Part shown: positions 57,839 through 64,000 of the stretch, in pieces
Layout: every line of letters starts with the position of its first letter
Position numbering within the stretch: the stretch's first letter is position 1
Origin: Paenarthrobacter sp. AR 02
Lineage (GTDB): Bacteria; Actinomycetota; Actinomycetes; Actinomycetales; Micrococcaceae
Assembly: GCF_021538675.1 (NCBI RefSeq)
Contig: NZ_JAJUKH010000008.1
Span: forward strand, 120,416-184,415
Direction: 5' to 3'
Length of the DNA: 64,000 bases
The notes under the pieces: model-generated
The model's input: the letters and a program-made list of their open reading frames with translations, nothing else
What the model was told of the DNA's origin: nothing
Database searches by the model: none
Program-made: the position numbers and the translations under genes

Positions 57839-59698
57839 ATGGCCAGGATTGAGGACTATGCGATGATCGGGGACCTGAACACTGCCGCCCTCGTGGGGCG
57901 GAGCGGGTCCATTGATTGGATGTGCCTTCCCCGGTTTGATTCGCCCGCGTGCTTCGCGGCATTGTTGGACTCCCCCGAAGCGGGCCGCTGGTTGATCGCA
58001 CCCGCCGGGACACCAAGCGAGGGAGTCTGCACCCGCCGCCAGTACCGCGAAGACACACTGATCCTGGAAACCGAATGGGACGTCGACGGCGGCTCCGTGC
58101 GGGTCATCGACTTCATGCCGGTCCGCGATGACGCAGTGGACGTGGTGCGGATCGTCGAAGGGCTCTCCGGCGAGGTGGACATGCACATGGAGCTGGTCCT
58201 GCGCTTCGATTATGGCCGGGTAGTGCCGTGGGTACGGCACGGAAAGCACGGCATCAGCGCGGTGGCCGGCCCTGATTCCGCCTACCTCACAACACACGCC
58301 CCGCTCGAAGGCCGGGATCGCCGGACCTACAGCGACTTCACCGTCCGCGCCGGCGACAAGGTCCCTTTCGTGCTCCGCTGGGCCCCGAGCCACGAGAAAG
58401 AACCACGGCGGATCGACCCCTACCGCGCCCTTGGGGCCACCGGGTCTTTCTGGCTTGAGTGGATCGGCCGCAGTGAAATGGCGGGCAAATACAAAGAACC
58501 CGTCGAGAGGTCCCTGATCACCCTCAAGGCCCTGACCTACGCGCCCACCGGCGGGATCGTCGCAGCAGCGACCACGTCGCTGCCGGAGCAGATTGGCGGT
58601 CCCCGCAACTGGGATTACCGTTATTGCTGGCTGCGTGACGCCACCTTGACCCTGCAATCCCTCCTCGCGGCCGGGTACACGGAAGAGGCCGCCGCCTGGC
58701 GTGATTGGCTGCTCCGCGCCATCGCCGGAGACCCTTCCGAACTTCAGATTGTTTACGGGCTCGACGGCGCCAGGAGACTCCCCGAGGCAGACGTACCGTG
58801 GCTTTCCGGTTACGAAGGTTCACAGCCGGTCCGCACCGGCAACGCCGCCGCGCCGCAACTGCAGCTGGACGTCTGGGGTGAGGTGCTGGACGGCCTCTCC
58901 CTCACGCGTGCCGCTTCTCCCGCGGGCACCGTGGACAATTCCTGGGACATCCAGGTGGCACTGATGGAGTACCTCGAAGGAGCCTGGGACAAGCCAGATA
59001 ACGGCCTGTGGGAAATGCGTGGCCCGCGGCAGCACTTCACCCACTCAAAGGTGATGGCATGGGTTGCCGCCGACCGCATGGTCAAGGCCGTGCGCACGTC
59101 CGGGTTGCCGGGACCCCACGACCGCTGGGCCGCCCTGCGGAGCGAAATACACGCCGACGTCATGGCCAAGGGCTTCGACACAACCCGCAACACCTTCGTC
59201 CAGGCCTACGGCAGCAAGGAACTCGACGCGAGCCTGCTCCTGATACCCCGTGTTGGCTTCCTGCCGCACAGGCACCCCGGAGTGGTCGGGATGGTGGACA
59301 CCATCCAAAAGGAGCTCACCGAGGACGGCTTCGTGCTGCGCTACCGCACCGATTCCGGCCACGACGGACTGCCCGGCGATGAAGGCGTTTTCCTGGCTTG
59401 CTCATTCTGGCTGGTCGACGCCTTGTTGGGCATAGGCCGCAAGGATGAGGCTACGGAACTCTTTGAACGGCTCCTGACATTGCGCAACGATGTTGGCTTG
59501 CTCAGCGAAGAATGGGACCCGCGCACCCAACGGCAGCTGGGCAATACGCCGCAGGCTTTCAGCCACTTCCCGCTCATCCACAGCGCCATGCAGCTGCACC
59601 ACGGAGAGGCCCACAGCAGCGACCAGCCGATGGGCCATCCCAAGCATCCGTCCTCGGCCGGCGGATCTATGCTTCGGAATGATCCTCGCCTTCGCTAG
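57839..59698 (+). CDS. Glycoside hydrolase family 15 (glucoamylase / trehalase type)
   Basis: A 619-residue cytosolic enzyme, ATG 57839 (MARIEDYAMIGDLNTAALVG). An N-terminal beta-rich domain (SIDWMCLPRFDSPACFAALL) is followed by the (alpha/alpha)6 barrel with ISLPEQI-like segment TSLPEQIGGPRNWDYRYCWL, GYEGSQPVRTGNAAAPQLQ and LLSEEWDPRTQRQLGNTPQA holding the general base. This is the GH15 subgroup found in actinobacteria, in which some members are trehalases and others maltodextrin glucosidases. Sequence alone does not decide. No signal peptide, so it works on internal sugars. Confidence 0.94.
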   Translation: MARIEDYAMIGDLNTAALVGRSGSIDWMCLPRFDSPACFAALLDSPEAGRWLIAPAGTPSEGVCTRRQYREDTLILETEWDVDGGSVRVIDFMPVRDDAVDVVRIVEGLSGEVDMHMELVLRFDYGRVVPWVRHGKHGISAVAGPDSAYLTTHAPLEGRDRRTYSDFTVRAGDKVPFVLRWAPSHEKEPRRIDPYRALGATGSFWLEWIGRSEMAGKYKEPVERSLITLKALTYAPTGGIVAAATTSLPEQIGGPRNWDYRYCWLRDATLTLQSLLAAGYTEEAAAWRDWLLRAIAGDPSELQIVYGLDGARRLPEADVPWLSGYEGSQPVRTGNAAAPQLQLDVWGEVLDGLSLTRAASPAGTVDNSWDIQVALMEYLEGAWDKPDNGLWEMRGPRQHFTHSKVMAWVAADRMVKAVRTSGLPGPHDRWAALRSEIHADVMAKGFDTTRNTFVQAYGSKELDASLLLIPRVGFLPHRHPGVVGMVDTIQKELTEDGFVLRYRTDSGHDGLPGDEGVFLACSFWLVDALLGIGRKDEATELFERLLTLRNDVGLLSEEWDPRTQRQLGNTPQAFSHFPLIHSAMQLHHGEAHSSDQPMGHPKHPSSAGGSMLRNDPRLR

Positions 59699-59867
59699 CG
59701 GACGGTTCACCCTTGTGGCTGGCTTTTTCGAGGTGCAGGTCCAACTTGCGTTCGGCTTCCCGACGGCGCTGCCCTACGGTCCTCATCTGCTGGGTTGTCG
59801 GGTCTCCCCGGTCCTCTGACGCTGCACCCGACGACGCGTCGGGCTGGTCTCGCTCCTGTTCGCCCAT
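59667..59867 (-). CDS. Small charged hypothetical protein
   Basis: A 66-residue, highly polar reading frame starting MGEQERDQPDASSG at ATG 59867. The middle is basic and helical (VGQRRREAERKLDLHLEKAS) and the tail acidic (ASEGEDHSEA). Its last 32 bases overlap the end of the GH15 gene on the other strand. It has no recognised domain and a poor ribosome site, so it is a weak call. The rest of the gap 59868-60109 shows no gene. Confidence 0.45.
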   Translation of the reverse strand: MGEQERDQPDASSGAASEDRGDPTTQQMRTVGQRRREAERKLDLHLEKASHKGEPSASEGEDHSEA

Positions 59868-60109
59868 ACGAAGATCGTCCCATCGCCAGCGCCTTTGCGG
59901 TAGCGGCACTTGCGGTGATACATCGCCGTCAACCAGTGCGGACGTTTCCGTCCAGGCCAATCAGGCGGTCAATGTTTTCCCTCACGAGCATGATGTCTCA
60001 CTGGAATTCCGGCGCTTGCCATTCAGGGCGGGAGGAGCTTACGCTCAGGGAGGAGACACCGTACTTGTGCCAAAGGTATCCACCTCTCTTTAACCCGTCA
60101 GGGTCCACA

Positions 60110-60529
60110 ATGACTGCTCAGTCAGCACAGCAACCTGTTTCTTCCTCCCACCAGGCACGCCAACCCAGTTGCGAAAAGTGCCGCACCAACCAACACCTCA
60201 TGGTCGACACCATCGATGCCCATTCCGAACTCTCGATGGGCCTTGTTCGCGTCGGTTACAACTGCAGAAACTGCGGTTCCTTCCGCGCCCACGCAGCAAC
60301 CGTCGCGGACGTGGCCGAGGTCCTCAACACCGCAAAGCCATCCGCCGGGCTGCTGCAGTTTGGTAAGCACTTCCTGCATTGCGGGCTCCCCATGCACACC
60401 GGCCCGGGGAAGCTGACCCGGCTGTCCGCCACCACAGGGCGCATCGTCGATCCGGAGCTTGAGGTCTACCTCAACACCCGGGTCCTGCACTGCGACGGGT
60501 GTGGCTTCCAGATGGAAATTCCGGACTAG
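60110..60529 (+). CDS. Zinc-ribbon-like hypothetical protein
   Basis: A 139-residue soluble protein starting MTAQSAQQPVSSSHQ. It has two Cys sets: Cys21/Cys24 with Cys52/Cys55 (CEKC and YNCRNCGSF), and Cys91/His96 with Cys128/Cys131 (HFLHCGLPMH and LHCDGCGFQM). Each set looks like one zinc ribbon. No family is known to me. The ribosome site is weak (AGGG about 5 bases before the ATG). It may bind nucleic acid or a protein partner; it stands alone ahead of the gad unit. Confidence 0.75.
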   Translation: MTAQSAQQPVSSSHQARQPSCEKCRTNQHLMVDTIDAHSELSMGLVRVGYNCRNCGSFRAHAATVADVAEVLNTAKPSAGLLQFGKHFLHCGLPMHTGPGKLTRLSATTGRIVDPELEVYLNTRVLHCDGCGFQMEIPD

Positions 60530-60697
60530 CCAGTCGCGCAGCACCACTAAACATCGCGGATGACCGCGCATTACCGCGCCATGAAGCGCCCGCCAGTGTT
60601 TGGGCTTGCCAGCTTCCGCAGGTAGCGTGAGCCACAGACAGGTATTGCTCCGCAGCGCGCGGACCATTCCCGAGGACGAGCCCCTAGGAGCCAGCCC

Positions 60698-62098
60698 ATG
60701 AGCAGATCCCATCGAACGTCACAGCGCGAGCCGAACAACGCCGTCGAACTCAATCCCCTGTTCAGCAGGCCCGGAGAATCAACCATCTTTCCGCGCTTCA
60801 CCATGCCCGAGGGCGAGGCCCTGCCCTCCACGGCTTACCAGGTTGTCCACGACGAAGCGATGCTCGATGGAAACTCGCGACTGAACCTCGCGACGTTCGT
60901 GGGGACATGGATGGAACCCGAAGCGTCCCAGCTGTATGCCGAAACGTTCGACAAGAACATGATCGACAAGGACGAGTACCCTCAAACGGCACTCATCGAA
61001 ACTCGATGCTGGCGGATGCTCGCGGACCTGTGGAATGCGCCGGACCCGGAAAAGAGCATCGGAACATCCACCATCGGCTCCTCCGAAGCCTGCATGCTGG
61101 GCGGCCTGGCGTTGAAACGCCGTTGGCAGCACGCCCGGCGCGAGGCAGGGAAGCCAACCGACAAGCCCAATCTCGTCCTCAGCTCCGCCGTCCAGGTGTG
61201 CTGGGAAAAGTTCTGCAACTATTGGGAGGTGGAGCCCAGGTTCGTTCCTGTCTCCGCTGAACACCCGATGCTCGACGGGCATGACCTGGACCAGTACGTC
61301 GACGAAAACACCATCGGCGTCGTAGCCATCATGGGTGTCACATACACCGGCGTCTACGAACCCGTCCGCCTGATTTCCGAGGCCCTCGACGACATTCAAG
61401 AACGCCGCGGCCTGGACATTCCCATCCACGTCGACGGCGCCTCCGGAGCCATGGTGGCACCTTTCCTGCAGCCACAAACGGTCTGGGACTTCAGGCTCCC
61501 TCGGGTTGCTTCCATCAACACCTCAGGCCACAAATACGGGTTGGTCTACCCCGGCCTCGGCTGGGTTGTCTGGCGGGACGCAGCGGCACTGCCCGAAGAC
61601 CTGATCTTCCACGTCAGCTATCTCGGTGGTGATATGCCCACCTTTGCGCTGAACTTCTCAAGGCCCGGCGCCCAGGTCCTGTTGCAGTACTACCTCTTTC
61701 TGCGGCTCGGCTTTGCAGGGTACCGGTCGGTTCAGGCGACCTCCCGGGACGTTGCGCTCTACCTGTCCAACGAAATCGGCGCCATGGACGCCTTCACCCT
61801 ATGGAGCGATGGTTCAGACATACCCGTCTTCGCCTGGCAGCTCAAGGACGGCCACACCGAGCACTGGAACCTGCACCACTTGTCGGAGCGGTTGCGGATG
61901 AATGGATGGCTGGTGCCGGCCTATCCCCTGCCCGACGGCCTCAGTGACATCACGGTTCAAAGGATCGTGGTCCGGAACGGTTTCACGCGCGACCTCGCTT
62001 CAAGTTTCCTCGCAGACCTGAAGAAAGAGGTCGACTACCTGGACAGCCTCACCGCGCCAATGCCCGGCGACAAGCAAGCAGAAGGATTCCATCACTGA
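60698..62098 (+). CDS. gadB: Glutamate decarboxylase
   Basis: A 466-residue PLP decarboxylase. Motifs: TSTIGSSEACMLGGLALKRR (cofactor phosphate), HVDGASGAMVAPF with the Asp246 that pairs the pyridine ring, and the Schiff-base Lys279 in INTSGHKYGLVYPGLGW. It converts glutamate to GABA using a proton, which helps in acid resistance and GABA supply. No glutamate/GABA antiporter is encoded nearby. The next gene, a class II glutamine amidotransferase, follows after only 21 bases, so the two are likely one transcript. Confidence 0.96.
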   Translation: MSRSHRTSQREPNNAVELNPLFSRPGESTIFPRFTMPEGEALPSTAYQVVHDEAMLDGNSRLNLATFVGTWMEPEASQLYAETFDKNMIDKDEYPQTALIETRCWRMLADLWNAPDPEKSIGTSTIGSSEACMLGGLALKRRWQHARREAGKPTDKPNLVLSSAVQVCWEKFCNYWEVEPRFVPVSAEHPMLDGHDLDQYVDENTIGVVAIMGVTYTGVYEPVRLISEALDDIQERRGLDIPIHVDGASGAMVAPFLQPQTVWDFRLPRVASINTSGHKYGLVYPGLGWVVWRDAAALPEDLIFHVSYLGGDMPTFALNFSRPGAQVLLQYYLFLRLGFAGYRSVQATSRDVALYLSNEIGAMDAFTLWSDGSDIPVFAWQLKDGHTEHWNLHHLSERLRMNGWLVPAYPLPDGLSDITVQRIVVRNGFTRDLASSFLADLKKEVDYLDSLTAPMPGDKQAEGFHH

Positions 62099-62119
62099 CC
62101 CCGTGAACAGGAGGCACAC

Positions 62120-62989
62120 ATGTGCCGTCTCTTTGGACTCCATGCCGGAGCCCGACCGGTACGAGCCACCTTCTGGTTGCTGGACGCCCCGGACAGCCTC
62201 TCGGTGCAAAGCCACCGAGAGCCGGACGGGGCCGGGATAGGCACGTACGACGCCGAGGGCGAGGCCCGCGTGGCCAAGCAACCATTGGCGGCCTGGGAGG
62301 ATCATGCTTTCGCCCGCGAGGCGCGCGACCTGAAGAGCACCACCTTCCTGGCACACGTCCGGTATGCAAGCACTGGTGCGCTCACTATGGTCAACACCCA
62401 CCCCTTCGAGCAGGACAACCGGCTGTTTGCCCACAACGGAGTGCTTCACGGTCTGGACGAACTCGACCGGCGGCTGACCTCGCTCGGCGTCATGGGACTG
62501 GTGCAGGGGCAATCCGACAGTGAGCGGTTCTTCGCGCTGATCACTGCAGAAACCCGTCTGGCCGGCGGCGATGTTAGTGCGGGCATTGTGCAGGCTGTCC
62601 ACTGGATTGCGCACGAACTGCCCGTCTTCAGCCTCAACTTCATCCTGTCCACGGCGACCGACATGTGGGCCCTCCGGTATCCAGCAACCCACCCTCTCTA
62701 TATGTTGAAACGGAATCCCGCGACAGCGCCGGACCGCGGAGCCCCGCTCGATGCCAGGAGCAAGCGGATCAGTTCCCGCAGCACAGATCTTGCCCGGGCA
62801 CCCCACGTCCTCTTCGCCACCGAGCCCATGGACAACAATCCCGGGTGGCACCCCCTGGCGTCCGGCGAACTGGTCCATGTTGGGGCGGACCTTACACCGA
62901 CCTCCACGGTGCCATTTGGCGTCGACCCGGTCCGTCTTCTCACGCTCGCGGATCTTGAACCGTCGGCAGCGGCTTCGCAAACGCCGTAA
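62120..62989 (+). CDS. Class II glutamine amidotransferase domain protein (YafJ/EgtC type)
   Basis: A 289-residue single-domain amidotransferase. The mature Cys nucleophile is residue 2 (MCRLFGLHAGARPVRATFWL). Other positions: SHREPDGAGIGTYD, FLAHVRYASTGALTMVNTHP and NRLFAHNGVLHGLDELDR. It lacks any synthetase or ammonia-acceptor domain, so it acts as a free glutaminase or with an unknown partner. EgtC (ergothioneine) is the best-known relative, but no other egt genes are here. Immediately downstream of glutamate decarboxylase, it could produce glutamate for that enzyme. Confidence 0.93.
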   Translation: MCRLFGLHAGARPVRATFWLLDAPDSLSVQSHREPDGAGIGTYDAEGEARVAKQPLAAWEDHAFAREARDLKSTTFLAHVRYASTGALTMVNTHPFEQDNRLFAHNGVLHGLDELDRRLTSLGVMGLVQGQSDSERFFALITAETRLAGGDVSAGIVQAVHWIAHELPVFSLNFILSTATDMWALRYPATHPLYMLKRNPATAPDRGAPLDARSKRISSRSTDLARAPHVLFATEPMDNNPGWHPLASGELVHVGADLTPTSTVPFGVDPVRLLTLADLEPSAAASQTP

Positions 62990-63011
62990 TCCGGTGCGGG
63001 TTGGATCCCTC

Positions 63012-63058
63012 TAACGCTCGACGGCCGTAACGCTCGACGGGCGTAACGCTCGACGGCG
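63012..63058. repeat. Three tandem copies of a 16-base repeat
   Basis: TAACGCTCGACGG starts at 63012, 63028 and 63044 (period 16, spacers CCG, GCG, CG). It lies just after the amidotransferase stop. A weak hairpin GCCGCC/GGCGGC (63063-63083) follows. Role unknown. Confidence 0.85.
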
Positions 63059-63164
63059 ACCTGCCGCCTCCGCGGGTGGCGGCTCGGGCTCGTTGCAGGG
63101 AGTTTTTCCACATAGGCCGGTTGGGGGCTGATCTGTAGGGGGTTCGGGGTGACAGGGTTTTCCT

Positions 63165-64000
63165 ATGGACAGCGACGGGCAGGTGATGGAGCGGCGGACG
63201 GATTCGTCGGGCGCCGGGACGCTGCTTGTTGCCTCCGGTCAGGGTCCTGCAACGAGTCACGGTCCCGCAACAACGAGTTTCGACGGTCCGGCCTCACCAG
63301 CGACGACCTCCCCAGCGACCGCCTCCCCTTTCCCATGGACCCCTGATGGACCAGACACCATCGCCCGGCCGGGCGACCTTTCACATGCGTTGGAGGACAG
63401 TGCCTCGGCGGTGGAAGAGCTGCGCACCACAGCCACGACCGAGGCCGGGCTGCTGGGTTTCCAGGCGGCTGCGGATTTTGCTGGTCGGGTGGAGGAGCTG
63501 TCGCGGTCATTGGAGTATTTGCAGGTCGTCGCGGCCCATGCGGTGGAACGAACCCGGAATGAAGCTCGAGGCGCCCAGTCCTCAGCCGAACCCGGCTGGC
63601 GCACGGGCTGGACCGAGCCCCCGTCAGGCACCCAGGAACACGTTGTCACCAGTAAGGCCGGTCAGGCCGCTCAGGCCGCTCAGGCCGCTCAGGCCGCTCA
63701 GGCCGCTCAGGGCAGCGACGCTCCTGCGGTCGCCCGGACCGGGGACGCGGCCCTGCTCGATGACGGGTACCCGAACACGGCACAGTTCCTCCGCGCCCGA
63801 TTGCGGATCAGTATCAGCGAAGCCCGCCGCAGACTCGCCCTCGCCGCCGAGGTCCTCCCCCAGCCCGGAACAGCCGGACAATCCCTCCCCGCCCGACGGG
63901 AAACGCTCGCCGACGCGATCGGATCAGCCCAAATACCCTCCCGCTCCGCCACGATCATCAGCACCGCCCTGGATAAAGGCCGGCACCTCACCGACGCCGA
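63165..64000 (+). CDS. DUF222-type HNH endonuclease, N-terminal part (runs off the window)
   Basis: From ATG 63165 the frame stays open to the right edge, 278 codons. The beginning is Ser/Thr/Pro-rich, then helical (ALEDSASAVEELRTTA, FAGRVEELSRSLEYLQVVAA). After the Gln-Ala-Ala repeat comes YPNTAQFLRARLRISISEAR and LALAAEVLPQPGTAGQSLPA, which matches the DUF222 domain found in front of HNH nuclease domains. The HNH part must lie beyond the window. Such genes occur in many copies in Arthrobacter-type genomes. Their role is unsettled, and some are thought to be mobile. Confidence 0.88.
   Translation, partial: MDSDGQVMERRTDSSGAGTLLVASGQGPATSHGPATTSFDGPASPATTSPATASPFPWTPDGPDTIARPGDLSHALEDSASAVEELRTTATTEAGLLGFQAAADFAGRVEELSRSLEYLQVVAAHAVERTRNEARGAQSSAEPGWRTGWTEPPSGTQEHVVTSKAGQAAQAAQAAQAAQAAQGSDAPAVARTGDAALLDDGYPNTAQFLRARLRISISEARRRLALAAEVLPQPGTAGQSLPARRETLADAIGSAQIPSRSATIISTALDKGRHLTDA
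63663..63707 (+). repeat. In-frame 9-base tandem repeat (five copies) in the HNH gene
   Basis: CAGGCCGCT is repeated five times without a change and encodes Gln-Ala-Ala units at residues 167-181. A copy-number change would not shift the frame, so the length of this linker can vary between strains. Confidence 0.9.

Noticed and set aside
63012..63058. CRISPR-like array
   Set aside because: Only three 13-base cores with 2-3-base spacers; a simple tandem repeat, not repeats with unique spacers.

Overview
The window is high-GC chromosomal DNA from an actinobacterium. The gene set fits the family Micrococcaceae, most likely Arthrobacter or Paenarthrobacter: a DUF222-type HNH endonuclease gene at the right edge, DUF1206 and DUF6458 membrane proteins, an Asp23/AmaP envelope-stress operon, an actinobacterial branched-chain keto-acid dehydrogenase operon and a homoprotocatechuate meta-cleavage operon. 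The genus call is inferred from gene content; there is no rRNA or tRNA gene here to confirm it. I see no insertion sequence, prophage, CRISPR array or replication origin.

Layout. 1-5740: peptide ABC transporter operon on the minus strand (two permeases, a fused double ATPase, a lipoprotein binding protein cut by the left edge). 6059-8338: TetR regulator divergent from an FMN reductase with a clear operator between them, then a GerMN-like lipoprotein. 8440-10009: an unrecognised gene pair (cytosolic protein plus four-helix membrane protein) with a 20-base overlap. 10105-16731: isocitrate-lyase-family enzyme, PLP aminotransferase, universal stress protein, small membrane protein, amino-acid permease divergent from a cytosine-deaminase-like amidohydrolase, PAP2 phosphatase. 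16742-20583: bkd operon (E1alpha, E1beta, E2), preceded by a perfect 36-bp palindrome. 20735-28150: aminotransferase, holin-like protein, an unusual hydrolase plus small helical protein pair, purB, and single housekeeping-type genes.

28156-34563: homoprotocatechuate degradation operon read right to left (FAH/RraA fusion, GntR regulator, hpaE, hpaD, hpaH, hpaI), with a 12-bp GntR-type palindrome in front. It would turn homoprotocatechuate into pyruvate and succinic semialdehyde; the hydroxylase making the substrate is not in the window. 34746-38659: hydrolase, small membrane-associated stress-type proteins, and a 594-base gene-free stretch rich in stem-loops ahead of a GlsB/YeaQ gene.

38870-42635: the most distinctive region. 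Eight tightly packed genes (six 4-base ATGA overlaps) encode Asp23, DUF2273, an Asp23-like protein, DUF6286, AmaP, an ECF sigma factor, a protein joining an anti-sigma zinc motif (Hx3Cx2C) to an Asp23-like domain, and a last Asp23-like protein. This looks like an envelope-stress module carrying its own sigma/anti-sigma switch. 42719-48179: a DeoR-HTH/periplasmic-binding-domain fusion regulator, a carbohydrate ABC importer and a 2-hydroxyacid dehydrogenase-like protein with altered catalytic residues, with shared repeat operators. 48288-64000: MFS transporter, orphan histidine kinase, Ser/Thr kinase, aldo/keto reductase divergent from an MmyB-type regulator, phosphatase, lipoprotein, small membrane proteins, GH15 glucosidase/trehalase, zinc-ribbon-like protein, a glutamate decarboxylase/class II amidotransferase pair, and the truncated HNH endonuclease gene.
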